Source: Metabacillus dongyingensis
Lineage (GTDB): Bacteria; Bacillota; Bacilli; Bacillales; Bacillaceae
Direction: 5' to 3'
Assembly (NCBI RefSeq): GCF_019933155.2
Contig: NZ_CP082944.1
Location: 3,474,001-3,538,000 of the forward strand
Length of the DNA stretch: 64,000 bases
The notes under the pieces are model-generated. The model had not been told where the DNA came from. It worked only from the letters and a program-made list of their open reading frames with translations, and did no database searches. Both the position numbers and the translations under genes were made by a program. Shown one piece after another: positions 57,177 to 64,000 of this stretch. Within the stretch, counting starts at the first letter, position 1, and the number at the start of each line of letters is the position of its first letter.

Positions 57177-58280
57177 TCATTTTTTTGGTCGTTTATAAAA
57201 AGGTGTTGAAACTGTAACTGCTTTTAAGCGTTTCTTGCGCACTTGCACAATCACTTCAGTGCCTGGTTCTGCAAATTCCTTTTTCAGCAGAGCCCAGCCG
57301 ATATTTTTCTTTAATGTAGGAGATTGTGTGCCAGTCGTTACTTCGCCGATTTGTTCGTCTCCATGGTATACTTCATAACCATGTCGGGGTATTCCCTTGT
57401 CAATCATCTCAAGACCGACAAGCTTTCTTGCTGTTCCGTTTTCTTTTTGTTCTTTTAAAATATCTTTTCCGATGAAGTCTGCCTCTTTATTCGGTTTTAC
57501 AGCAAAACCGATTCCCGCCTCAATCGGAGTAATTTCTTTGGTAAGTTCCTGACCATATAAAGGCAGATTTGCTTCAAAGCGCAATGTGTCGCGTGCGCCT
57601 AATCCGCACGGAAGAATTCCTTCATTTTTGCCTGCTTCTAAAATTGCTTTCCAAAGGGAAGACGCTTCTGAAGATGGGCAATAGATTTCAAAGCCGTCTT
57701 CGCCTGTATAGCCTGTTCTTGAGACAAGAGCTTTTACATCATCGATTACAACGTCATCTTTAAATTTAAAAAACTTGATTTCACTTAAATCTGTTTCTGT
57801 TAATTTTTGAAGGATAGATTCAGCTTGTGGCCCCTGAATGGCCAGTTGGGCAACATCTGATGAAATATTATGAAGCTTTGTGTCTCCGAATTTGTGCGAG
57901 ATGAGCCACTCATAATCTTTTTCAATATTTGAAGCATTCACGACTAATAAAAAGTGAGTATCTGATTTTTTATAAATTAATAAATCGTCTACTGTTCCCC
58001 CATCTTCATAGCACATCGCCGTGTACTGGGCTCCGCCGTCTTTCAAAAGGGAAACATCATTCGTCATTGTCTTTTGAAGGAATGCAAGACTGTCTGTACC
58101 TGTTACTTCAATTTCACCCATATGCGAAACATCGAATAAGCCAGCTCTTTCCCGAACTGCCTCGTGTTCCTCTTTAATAGAAGAAAATTGAACGGGAAGA
58201 TCCCAACCGCCAAAATCAATTGTCTTTGCACCAAGTTCTTTATAAACATCAAATAATGGTGTTCGCTTTAAATCTGCCAT
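57177..58280 (-). CDS. gcvT: Glycine cleavage system T protein (aminomethyltransferase)
   Basis: Transfers the methylene carbon from the H protein to tetrahydrofolate and releases ammonia, 367 residues. Features: [23 protein letters not shown], the catalytic Asp region [30 protein letters not shown] and [22 protein letters not shown] use the ATG at 58280 (MADLKRT); a TTG two codons upstream is closer to GGAGG but less likely. The tandem glycine riboswitch precedes it. Confidence 0.96.
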   Translation of the reverse strand: MADLKRTPLFDVYKELGAKTIDFGGWDLPVQFSSIKEEHEAVRERAGLFDVSHMGEIEVTGTDSLAFLQKTMTNDVSLLKDGGAQYTAMCYEDGGTVDDLLIYKKSDTHFLLVVNASNIEKDYEWLISHKFGDTKLHNISSDVAQLAIQGPQAESILQKLTETDLSEIKFFKFKDDVVIDDVKALVSRTGYTGEDGFEIYCPSSEASSLWKAILEAGKNEGILPCGLGARDTLRFEANLPLYGQELTKEITPIEAGIGFAVKPNKEADFIGKDILKEQKENGTARKLVGLEMIDKGIPRHGYEVYHGDEQIGEVTTGTQSPTLKKNIGWALLKKEFAEPGTEVIVQVRKKRLKAVTVSTPFYKRPKK

Positions 58281-58305
58281 AATCAAATCGCCTCCCCAAA
58301 AAAGT

Positions 58306-58565
58306 ATAAAAAAAGGACAGAGACCCCCCTTTAATGTAAAAAAGGAAGTCTCTGTCCCTGCACCTGAAAGTTTACCTTGCCAAAAATAAGCAAAGCTTTC
58401 CCCTTTGGTGGTTTGCTGCTTTCACAAACTCTCTCCAGAGTTGCGTCAAACAAGAGTTCTTTTGCCTGAGAGATTCACAGTTGTTTGCTCCTTCGGCGCT
58501 GCTTTTGCGGTTTCATTTAATAGAGCCGCCGGCAGTCTCTCCCCTTGCTCTCATTCGCTCATATT
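58306..58565 (-). ncRNA. Tandem glycine riboswitch with terminator platform, gcvT leader
   Basis: On the minus strand, two glycine aptamers follow one another. Aptamer 1 (about 58450-58562) contains GGGGAGAGAC, GCCGAAGGAGCAAAC and ATCTCTCAGGCAAAAGA. Aptamer 2 (about 58355-58448) contains CTCTGGAGAGAG, ACCACCAAAGGGGAAAGC and AACTTTCAGGTGCAGGGACAGA. The 3' end of aptamer 2 overlaps the first arm of a terminator (GGACAGAGAC/GGTCTCTGTCC, then seven T; 58308-58357). This is the classic ON switch of gcv operons: glycine binding should prevent termination. Confidence 0.96.
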
Positions 58566-58859
58566 TTCTGTAAAACTGGTCATACTAAGAGATAATATTC
58601 TTTGACATTTTGACATTTTTGACAAAAGAAGCATGCTAACTGAAAAGTAAGTATGTTAGCAACTTTCTTACTTATTAACATCCTACCATTATGAACAGCA
58701 TTCATCAATCTATTTTTACACAAATATTAAACATATATTTTAGTTTAATGTTCGTGTTTAAGCTGATTTATTTGTATTTTATCATAATATGCTACCAATT
58801 CACACCTTAAAATGAACGATTCACTATAACAATACCTTTGCTTGAAAGGGCTGTCATTT
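58566..58859. other. Gap between the glycine riboswitch and yqhH
   Basis: AT-rich DNA with no gene. It holds nested inverted repeats GCTAAC/GTTAGC and AAGTAAG/CTTACTT around 58632-58680, and presumably the promoters for gcvT and yqhH. No further element could be identified. Confidence 0.5.
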
Positions 58860-60542
58860 ATGAATGTGAAAATCAACTTTGATTCCTCCTGGCAAGATAC
58901 TTTTTTTAAAAAATTAGAAAATGATGGGCCTTGGGCAAGTTGGGAAAATTACAAACTCGCCTGTGAAGTACAAAAACATTTAATTGTTCCTTCGTTTGAA
59001 GGCTTGCAGGCTCCAAATCATCTGACAGACTTTACTCCCCTGCCGCACCAATTAGAGGTTGCAAGACAGGTAGTTGAGCATATGAACGGCAAAGCGATAC
59101 TGGCAGATGAAGTGGGCCTTGGAAAAACGATTGAAGCCGGATTGATAATAAAAGAATACATGATCCGCGGCCTTGCCAAAAAGATCTTAATTCTCGTGCC
59201 GGCCTCTTTAGTTTCACAATGGGCAAGAGAACTGCATGAAAAATTTTATATACCTGCTGTTGAGCAGAAGAAAAGCTACGTTTGGGAAGCATGTGATGTG
59301 GTGGTTTCATCTATCGACACTGCAAAACGAAGCCCGCACAGGGAAATAGTCCTTGCCCAGCAATATGATTTAGTCATTATCGATGAGGCTCATAAACTTA
59401 AAAATAATAAAACAAAAAACTATGAATTTGTTCAGAGCCTGAAAAAGAAATACTGCCTTCTTCTGACAGCAACTCCGATCCAAAATCGTGTTGAAGAGAT
59501 TTTCAATCTTGTCTCTCTTCTCAAACCCGGTCACCTTGGAAACGAAGCTTATTTTTCAGAAGTTTTCTCAGCTAAAAATCGGTCTCTTGAACATCATGAG
59601 CATCTGCAGGAGCTTGTCAACAAAGTAATGATCCGAAACCGCCGCGGCGATACTGGAATTGACTGGCCAAAACGCCATGTTGAAACGGTTCCGATTGAAC
59701 TCTCTCCAACTGAACGAAATCTGTACACAGCTATATCAAGACTTAAATCATTCGGAACTGTTGCTGCAAGCATGTTTTCCATTATGACACTCCAAAGAGA
59801 AGCATGCTCAAGCAGGGAAGCCGTTTATATGACACTAAAAAAAATGATCGATCGGCCTGCAGGTGAGGCCTCCCCTCTGCCTGAACCAATCATCAGGGAA
59901 TTGATGCAGTGCATTGATGAGGTTGACGGAAACACGAAAGCACAAAAAGCAGTGGAGCTTATTAAAAGAATTGATGATAAAGTCATTATCTTTACTGAAT
60001 ATCGTGCCACTCAATTTTATCTGCAATGGTTTTTGCAGCAGCACGGTATTTCTTCTGTCCCTTTCAGGGGAGGATTTAAACGGGGGAAAAAAGATTGGAT
60101 GAAAGATTTATTTAAAAACCGTGTTCAAGTACTGATTGCAACAGAAGCTGGGGGCGAAGGCATAAACCTGCAATTTTGCAATCACATCATCAATTATGAC
60201 CTGCCATGGAACCCGATGCGGCTTGAACAAAGAATCGGCCGGATTCATCGCCTCGGCCAGGAAAAAGACGTTTATATTTACAATATGGCTACAAAAAATA
60301 CGGTTGAAGAGCATATATTAAAATTGCTTTATGAAAAAATTAATCTATTCGAAAAAGTAATCGGTGAGCTTGATGAAATTTTAACCAGATTGGATATTTC
60401 AAATTTTGAAGATCATTTGCAGGATATTCTCTTTCAATCAAAAAGTGAAGGCGAAATGAAAATCAAAATGGAAAACTTAACATCCATCCTTCATTCTGCC
60501 GAGCTCGAACACACTGAAAAAAAAGCAGCGAATGGAAAATAA
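58860..60542 (+). CDS. yqhH: SNF2-family helicase-like ATPase YqhH
   Basis: Superfamily 2 ATPase resembling RapA/SNF2 proteins, 560 residues. Motifs: Q-type LPHQLEVARQV, Walker A LADEVGLGKTIEAG, DEAH IIDEAHKL, ATPIQN, and the C-terminal helicase domain with VLIATEAGGEGINLQ and RIGRIHRLGQ. Such proteins remodel DNA- or RNA-polymerase complexes; the target is unknown. The ATG at 58860 follows AAAGGG. A TTG at 58842 in frame is the alternative. It overlaps the longest reading of yqhG and is cotranscribed with it. Confidence 0.9.
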   Translation: MNVKINFDSSWQDTFFKKLENDGPWASWENYKLACEVQKHLIVPSFEGLQAPNHLTDFTPLPHQLEVARQVVEHMNGKAILADEVGLGKTIEAGLIIKEYMIRGLAKKILILVPASLVSQWARELHEKFYIPAVEQKKSYVWEACDVVVSSIDTAKRSPHREIVLAQQYDLVIIDEAHKLKNNKTKNYEFVQSLKKKYCLLLTATPIQNRVEEIFNLVSLLKPGHLGNEAYFSEVFSAKNRSLEHHEHLQELVNKVMIRNRRGDTGIDWPKRHVETVPIELSPTERNLYTAISRLKSFGTVAASMFSIMTLQREACSSREAVYMTLKKMIDRPAGEASPLPEPIIRELMQCIDEVDGNTKAQKAVELIKRIDDKVIIFTEYRATQFYLQWFLQQHGISSVPFRGGFKRGKKDWMKDLFKNRVQVLIATEAGGEGINLQFCNHIINYDLPWNPMRLEQRIGRIHRLGQEKDVYIYNMATKNTVEEHILKLLYEKINLFEKVIGELDEILTRLDISNFEDHLQDILFQSKSEGEMKIKMENLTSILHSAELEHTEKKAANGK

Positions 60543-60567
60543 GGATAGGCAAGGAGGCTTCAGAGAA

Positions 60568-61362
60568 ATGCTGCAGCAAGAGATCAGTCAATTTTTAGAA
60601 AGTTTTTTTACAGCAAATTCGTGTCAAATCACTGATAAACACCCAGGATATATGACTGTGCAGTTAACAATCGAAATGGATAAAGAGCTGATGAACCGTC
60701 CTTTTTACTGGACCTATCTTGAAAAAACCGGCGGTGTTCCAAATCCTATGCAGGTGACATTTCTTACAGATGCCAAACAGGCTCCTGAAGATTTAAAAGG
60801 AGAAATTATGCATTTCGGAGCACCAAGACTCCATCAGATTTACCAGACGAGCAAAAAACTTGGAAGTCACATCCGCCTTTATGAAAACTCTCCGAATAAA
60901 GGAAGCTCGCAATCACTGCACCCATGGCTCGGAGTAAATGTCATGGTATCTTATCAGAGCGACAAAAAGAAGGACCATTTATATTCAATCGGTCTCCATT
61001 TGATCAGCGGAGCAATCCTGGAAAATTTTCAGGATCATTTAGAAAAAATGACCTTAACACCGCGAATTCCTGATCTTTGCTTTACAACATCCCCAATGAT
61101 TAAGGAACAAAGCGGGTTAAATCGCATTCAGAACTATATCCAATCTATTATTGAGAAGGATGACCACTCATGGGCAGACGATGCAAGACAGCGCTGGAAC
61201 TCTGATATGATGCTGCTCAGTCATTTTTATGAAGATCTTGATGAGAAACCGGAATCCTACCAATTAGAAAAAGCAGCATTAAAAGAATTATATGATCCGC
61301 AAATAAATGTTTCGATTGTAAATGGCGGAATTTTTTATTTGTCGCAAAATGCGTTCTATTAA
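60568..61362 (+). CDS. yqhG: YqhG family protein
   Basis: 264 residues, matching B. subtilis YqhG in length and in MQQEI-type N-terminus (here MLQQEISQFLESFFTANSCQ), with MDKELMNRPFYWTYLEKTG. It is soluble, of mixed alpha/beta composition, without known catalytic motifs. The ATG at 60568 lies ten bases after AAGGAGG; the frame is open to 60532 but with a weaker site. It is next to yqhH; conserved pairing suggests a shared role, which is unknown. Confidence 0.9.
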   Translation: MLQQEISQFLESFFTANSCQITDKHPGYMTVQLTIEMDKELMNRPFYWTYLEKTGGVPNPMQVTFLTDAKQAPEDLKGEIMHFGAPRLHQIYQTSKKLGSHIRLYENSPNKGSSQSLHPWLGVNVMVSYQSDKKKDHLYSIGLHLISGAILENFQDHLEKMTLTPRIPDLCFTTSPMIKEQSGLNRIQNYIQSIIEKDDHSWADDARQRWNSDMMLLSHFYEDLDEKPESYQLEKAALKELYDPQINVSIVNGGIFYLSQNAFY

Positions 61363-61368
61363 TGTCGA

Positions 61369-61420
61369 AAAACTGCAAAAACTTATTTTCAAAAGAGAAA
61401 ATAAGTTTTTGCAGTTTGTT
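61369..61420 (+). terminator. Long terminator hairpin after yqhG
   Basis: A stem of about 20 bp (AACTGCAAAAACTTATTTTC and its reverse complement) with a short A-rich loop, followed by TTTGTTATTTTT. It is unusually long and perfect and separates yqhG from the sinI promoter. Confidence 0.93.
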
Positions 61421-61537
61421 ATTTTTCGTAAAATTTTCTGTCGTATCATAAAATCAAAGTCCATCAAAATGCCTACAATAAAGGAAGTTACACCCAATTA
61501 ATTCTAATATTTTCTAATAATTGAAATTTTTTTTGCA

Positions 61538-61581
61538 ATCGACACATTTCAGCACAAAAAGTAAAAACCATTTTTTATAAT
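61538..61581 (+). promoter_or_regulatory. sinI promoter with 0A-box-like site
   Basis: TATAAT at 61576-61581 lacks a good -35, as expected for an activated promoter. ATCGACA at 61538-61544 is, on the other strand, TGTCGAT, one mismatch from the Spo0A box TGTCGAA, at about -45. TGTCGTA at 61439 is another near match. Spo0A activation of sinI is known in B. subtilis; here it is inferred. Confidence 0.55.
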
Positions 61582-61659
61582 AGTAGTAAATAAGATATAT
61601 ATACCTTAAGGACTAAAGAAACAAATATTTGATTTTGCAGACTCTACTATTGCACATAA

Positions 61660-61777
61660 TCAGACAAAGGCAAACTTGCTGAAAAGCAAGGACGCAAAGT
61701 CACAGATCTAAGGTTCGTAATTAACTATGATGGCTGGACTGCCTGAAATACAGAGACGTATTTTAGGAGGAGAAAAA
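61660..61777 (+). ncRNA. c-di-GMP-I (GEMM) riboswitch in the sinI leader
   Basis: The aptamer reads GGCAAAC (61669-61675), a perfect hairpin CTTGCT-GAAA-AGCAAG (61675-61690, GNRA loop), then GACGCAAAG (61691-61699). A third stem AGTC-A-CAG (61698-61705) pairs with CTGGACT (61734-61740), with CTAAGG and ATGATGG as the tetraloop-receptor side. The closing helix is GGCA (61669-61672) with TGCC (61740-61743). All the conserved GEMM-I positions that I can recall are present, including G at the position equivalent to G20 of the Vibrio Vc2 aptamer, which favours c-di-GMP over cGAMP. Downstream, CCTGAAATAC (61742-61751) can pair with GTATTTTAGG (61758-61767). That hairpin shares two C with the closing helix and covers the first AGG of the sinI AGGAGG. 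A translational ON switch is inferred. Confidence 0.9.
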
Positions 61778-61909
61778 ATGGAGATGTTAATGAAGGAAGT
61801 AGAAAAGATGGATCAAGAATGGAAAGATTTAATACTGTCAGCTTTGCAAATGGGAATCAGCAAAGAAGAAATAAGAGAATTTTTGAAAACGCAAACACTT
61901 AAAAATTGA
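61778..61909 (+). CDS. sinI: SinI antirepressor
   Basis: 43-residue helical peptide that binds SinR and relieves repression of biofilm matrix genes. MEMLMKEVEKMDQEWKDLIL then MGISKEEIREFL aligns with the SinR-binding helices of B. subtilis SinI, with DQEW at the same distance (residue 12) from the start. The C-terminal tail of the B. subtilis protein (57 residues) is missing, so this is a short form. AGGAGG lies seven bases before the ATG. An in-frame ATG inside the riboswitch (61727) would add 17 residues but lacks a ribosome-binding site. Confidence 0.88.
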   Translation: MEMLMKEVEKMDQEWKDLILSALQMGISKEEIREFLKTQTLKN

Positions 61910-62004
61910 CAAACAGAAATTGTACATATTTTTTTGTAAAAATCGTTCTATATATATAACACCTCCTTCGTTATATGCTATAATGACTCTGGGAAGGTGA
62001 TCAT

Positions 62005-62340
62005 ATGATTGGTGAACGCATCCGTAAATACCGTAAAGAACGAGGACTTTCTCTATCAGAGCTTGCCGATCGCGCTGGTGTTGCTAAATCATATTTAAGT
62101 TCAATTGAACGGAATCTGCAGTCTAATCCTTCTGTTCAATTTCTTGAAAAAGTCTCATCCGTACTGGGAGTATCCATGAATACCCTAATATTAGACGAAT
62201 CAATTTATGAGACAAAAAAAGATAATCTTGATAATGAATGGGCAAACCTTGTTAAAGAAGCGATGGATTCTGGTGTAACGAAGGATCAATTTCGTGAATT
62301 TCTTGAATTTAACCGGTGGAAAATGAACCAAGATAAATAG
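62005..62340 (+). CDS. sinR: SinR master biofilm regulator
   Basis: DNA-binding repressor of matrix and motility switching, 111 residues as in B. subtilis. The Xre-type helix-turn-helix is at the N-terminus (MIGERIRKYRKERGLSLSEL...AGVAKSYLSSIERN). The C-terminal SinI-interaction/dimer region reads DNEWANLVKEAMDSGVTKDQFREFL, itself similar to SinI. AAGGTGATC is a near-perfect ribosome-binding site, and TATAAT at 61979 suggests its own promoter. A GTTCTAT at 61945 resembles a SinR half-site. The tapA-sipW-tasA operon that normally follows is absent. Confidence 0.95.
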   Translation: MIGERIRKYRKERGLSLSELADRAGVAKSYLSSIERNLQSNPSVQFLEKVSSVLGVSMNTLILDESIYETKKDNLDNEWANLVKEAMDSGVTKDQFREFLEFNRWKMNQDK

Positions 62341-62407
62341 AAAGCTTGTGTACTTTTTTCGTTCTGTAATTTTATTTAGATTAAGATAACTAATCCATAC
62401 ATTAAGT

Positions 62408-62440
62408 AGGCGTTCTGGCATATTCCCAGAGCGTTTTAAT
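62408..62440. terminator. Terminator between sinR and the convergent zinc-ribbon gene
   Basis: CGTTCTGG and CCAGAGCG (one G-U pair) form an 8-bp stem with TTTT on the plus side, between convergent genes. Confidence 0.8.
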
Positions 62441-62640
62441 TATGCGTATTTATTAAAATGCGGGGCTAATTTTGTTCCGTTCTTTGATAAATACTTTTCC
62501 GGTTTAGGACTCGGCAAATTCAACGCTCGATTCGCTTTTATTTTTGTTAGATCATTTGTGCAGATTGGACAAATCCATCGTTCTGCCGGACAGCTGCTGA
62601 ATGACGGCTGATAACAGCGATTGCAAAGTTTTTTATACAT
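62440..62640 (-). CDS. Small zinc-ribbon-like protein, unrecognised
   Basis: 66 residues with two Cys pairs, KLCNRCYQPSFSSCPAERWI and CPICTNDLTK, arranged like a zinc ribbon, then a basic tail ending NKYA. GGGGGACAG precedes the ATG at a plausible distance. It follows the broken DUF5658-type gene on the same strand with a 16-base gap, so the two probably formed an operon. I do not recognise a characterised homologue; a metal-binding or nucleic-acid-binding role is only suggested by the Cys spacing. Confidence 0.65.
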   Translation of the reverse strand: MYKKLCNRCYQPSFSSCPAERWICPICTNDLTKIKANRALNLPSPKPEKYLSKNGTKLAPHFNKYA

Positions 62641-62656
62641 AAAACTGTCCCCCGCT

Positions 62657-62961
62657 TTATATGAAAATTAAATGAATCCAATAAACATGCATCGCTAAAA
62701 TAATCCCATAAGCAAAAAAAGCCGTATAAGCAATGAATTTTACTGCCAATGACGACGGCAAGCACCTGTAATAAATAAATACAGGAAAATGGAAAAAGAT
62801 AGTTTAAAGCCTGCAAATAGCAGGGGATGTATCTCATAAAGCAACTTCATAAATGGATTAGCTTCAGCTATTAAATTGTAGTGAAGGCCAATAACAGTAA
62901 GCACTGCATCTAATGCATTGACAACAGCCAAAAATATGAAAGCCTGTTTCAAGGGAGACAT
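62657..62961 (-). pseudogene. DUF5658-like membrane protein gene with a frameshift
   Basis: The first frame (ATG at 62961) reads MSPLKQAFIFLAVVNALDAV, then GLHYNLIAEANPFMKLLYEI and a second helix, but ends early at GACRRHWQ. A second frame continues the protein with LPSSLAVKFIAYTAFFAYGI then ILAMHVYWIHLIFI and a stop at 62657. Joined, they make a normal protein of about 100 residues with four membrane segments and the family-type EANPxM motif. The shift lies within a TATTTATTTATTAC run (about 62767-62782), a site prone to slippage. It may be a true pseudogene, a phase-variable switch or a sequencing error. Confidence 0.75.
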
Positions 62962-63279
62962 CCCCTTTATGGTTTACTGAATAGTATTCTTTATTAAGAA
63001 CATTTTGGCAGTAATTGATTACTAATAATCTATTGCATCATTTACTTTCGAGAAGTATTTTTAAATAGATCTATTAAATTATATGCCGTTAAAGGCAAAT
63101 AATATATTATCAAATACCGTCATTTTTTCGTTTTAAAGAACATTTTTCATGGATTATCTGCTATTCCCTCTCTTTTTCTTACTTTTTCATTACTTTATAA
63201 AGAACGTTTTTTCTGATATCTCCTTTTTTCGTACAAATAAAAAAAAGAATAAAGCCGCTCAGTAACGGCCTTACTCCGG
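62962..63279. other. Gap with no gene
   Basis: AT-rich sequence without a credible reading frame on either strand. It probably contains the promoter of the DUF5658-like gene and, at its right end, the terminator of the Gly-rich gene. This is where the tapA-sipW-tasA operon would lie in B. subtilis; nothing resembling it remains. Confidence 0.5.
63241..63273 (-). terminator. Terminator after the Gly-rich membrane peptide gene
   Basis: AAGGCCG and CGGCTT form a stem with an 8-base loop, followed on the minus strand by TATTCTTTTTT. Confidence 0.8.
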
Positions 63280-63501
63280 TTAATCTCCCCCTCCTCCTCC
63301 GCCGTCACTGCCGCCTGAATCTCCTCCGCCTCCCCAGTCAAAAAAGCTAGAGTCCGTGTGATGACGATCATCCGAATCTGATCCTGCAAAAGGAAATATA
63401 GCGGAGGAATCAGAGCCTCTGCGCCTTTTATTACTTCTATACCCGTCTGTAATAATTGCAGCAATAAATAAAATAAAAAAGAAAATAATCACGAATACCA
63501 T
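63280..63501 (-). CDS. Small membrane peptide with Gly/Asp-rich tail, unrecognised
   Basis: 73 residues. An N-terminal membrane helix (MVFVIIFFFILFIAAIITDG) is followed by a basic patch SNKRRRGSD, a Ser/Asp/His-rich middle, and a C-terminal tail of almost only Gly, Asp and Ser (WGGGGDSGGSDGGGGGGD). GAAGGGGGCAAT lies just before the ATG. Similar tails occur on small Gram-positive membrane proteins of unknown function. It is divergent from yqzG. No function can be assigned. Confidence 0.7.
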   Translation of the reverse strand: MVFVIIFFFILFIAAIITDGYRSNKRRRGSDSSAIFPFAGSDSDDRHHTDSSFFDWGGGGDSGGSDGGGGGGD

Positions 63502-63585
63502 TTTATTGCCCCCTTCAGATAATAAACTCTTTTTGAATACCTGCTCCTGTTTTGGTAAAAATAACTAAAAAGGAAGGTGATACGT

Positions 63586-63909
63586 TTGAAAAAATCGATT
63601 GTTTTATTGCTTCTTCTCTTTATATACGGATTTACTCCCTCAATGGTTTCAATTTCCAGTACTGTTTCTGCCTCACAGCACACAGATTGGAAAGACTTTG
63701 CTGTCAAAGAGACGAAAAAGCGTTATCCTTTGTCACAGGTTCTATTTGCACAGAAGATTTGGGATAATACCAAAAAGAATCAAACAGTAAAACAATATAA
63801 GGTTACTGTACGTGAAGGAATGAAAGACATTGGTGTTTTTGTAACGATCTCTTATGATGCCAAATCAGAAAAAGTGAAAAAAATACAAGTGCTAGAAGAG
63901 GCAGATTAG
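63586..63909 (+). CDS. yqzG: DUF3889 secreted protein YqzG
   Basis: 107 residues with a clear Sec signal peptide (KKSIVLLLLLFIYGFTPSM through VSAS) and a small domain containing DWKDFAVKETKKRYPLSQV and VREGMKDIGVFVTISYD, matching the YqzG/DUF3889 family. I use TTG at 63586, well placed after AAGGTGAT; a GTG at 63577 is inside the ribosome-binding region. In B. subtilis yqzG lies between tasA and the comG operon, so the comG genes probably lie just beyond this window. Function unknown. Confidence 0.88.
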   Translation: MKKSIVLLLLLFIYGFTPSMVSISSTVSASQHTDWKDFAVKETKKRYPLSQVLFAQKIWDNTKKNQTVKQYKVTVREGMKDIGVFVTISYDAKSEKVKKIQVLEEAD

Positions 63910-63967
63910 AGCATACAGGAACGATTTGACCGAACAGTAATAAATGACACGAACATCCTGATAAAAA

Positions 63968-64000
63968 CCAGAAAAGGTACCCAAAGGGTACCTTTTCTGG
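63968..64000 (+). terminator. Terminator after yqzG, at the window edge
   Basis: CCAGAAAAGGTACCC and GGGTACCTTTTCTGG are perfectly complementary with a 3-base loop. The T run is inside the arm, and any further tail is cut by the window end. Confidence 0.8.

Noticed and set aside
61727..61777. Longer SinI starting inside the riboswitch
   Set aside because: The upstream ATG has no ribosome-binding site, lies within the aptamer, and the shorter start aligns exactly with B. subtilis SinI.

Overview
This window reads as chromosomal DNA of a spore-forming, low-GC Gram-positive bacterium of the Bacillaceae. It carries spo0A, spoIVB, the eight-gene spoIIIA operon, a cwlJ-type cortex hydrolase and sinI/sinR. 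The gene order matches the Bacillus subtilis artP-yqzG segment almost gene for gene, with most genes on the minus strand. No rRNA, tRNA, CRISPR array, intact transposase or phage gene was seen. The species cannot be named from this sequence. Compared with B. subtilis it has extra B12-dependent functions (methylmalonyl-CoA mutase, class II ribonucleotide reductase NrdJ).

Layout. 1-2.5 kb: artPQM amino-acid ABC transporter. 2.7-8.4 kb: bacilliredoxin brxB, then mutA-mutB-meaB. 8.8-9.7 kb: lipid kinase bmrU (+). 9.8-20 kb: sigma-L-driven bkd operon (ptb-bcd-buk-lpdV-bkdAA-bkdAB-bkdB) and its activator bkdR. 20.2-21.4 kb: yqzF, yqiK and a yycC-like small gene. 21.43-23.6 kb: an accessory patch between two copies of a 38-bp direct repeat, one of which is the spo0A 3' end. 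It holds cwlJ, a Gly-rich YjcZ-type spore peptide and several gene remnants, including the C-terminus of a multicopper oxidase. 23.6-31.3 kb: spo0A, spoIVB, recN, argR, yqxC, dxs. 31.5-38 kb: ispA-xseB-xseA-folD-nusB, yqhY-accC-accB. 38-43.3 kb: spoIIIAH to spoIIIAA. 43.3-49.8 kb: yqhV, a small membrane ORF, efp, yqhT, aroQ, yqhR, yqhQ, yqhP, yqhO, mntR. 49.9-54.3 kb: nrdJ, lipM, yqhL. 54.3-58.6 kb: gcvT-gcvPA-gcvPB under a tandem glycine riboswitch. 58.9-62.3 kb: yqhH, yqhG, sinI, sinR. 62.4-64 kb: small genes and yqzG.

Functional links. The bkd operon converts branched-chain amino acids to branched acyl-CoAs. MutAB/MeaB links propionyl-CoA from Ile/Val breakdown to succinyl-CoA. AccBC and LipM serve fatty-acid and lipoate metabolism, and LipM charges the glycine-cleavage H protein used by the gcv products. 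Spo0A drives the sporulation genes and, through a probable 0A box, sinI.

Most notable observations. (1) A c-di-GMP-I (GEMM) riboswitch aptamer lies in the leader of sinI, and a hairpin competing with its closing helix overlaps the sinI ribosome-binding site. This suggests direct c-di-GMP control of the SinR antirepressor. (2) The tapA-sipW-tasA matrix operon is absent from its usual place beside sinR. (3) spoIIIAD has no ATG/GTG/TTG start upstream of its conserved N-terminus and appears to start at ATT. (4) Two NrdR-box-like sites sit 31 bp apart before nrdJ. (5) A 38-bp direct repeat brackets the accessory patch next to spo0A. All of this comes from reading the sequence by eye; no database search or folding program was run.
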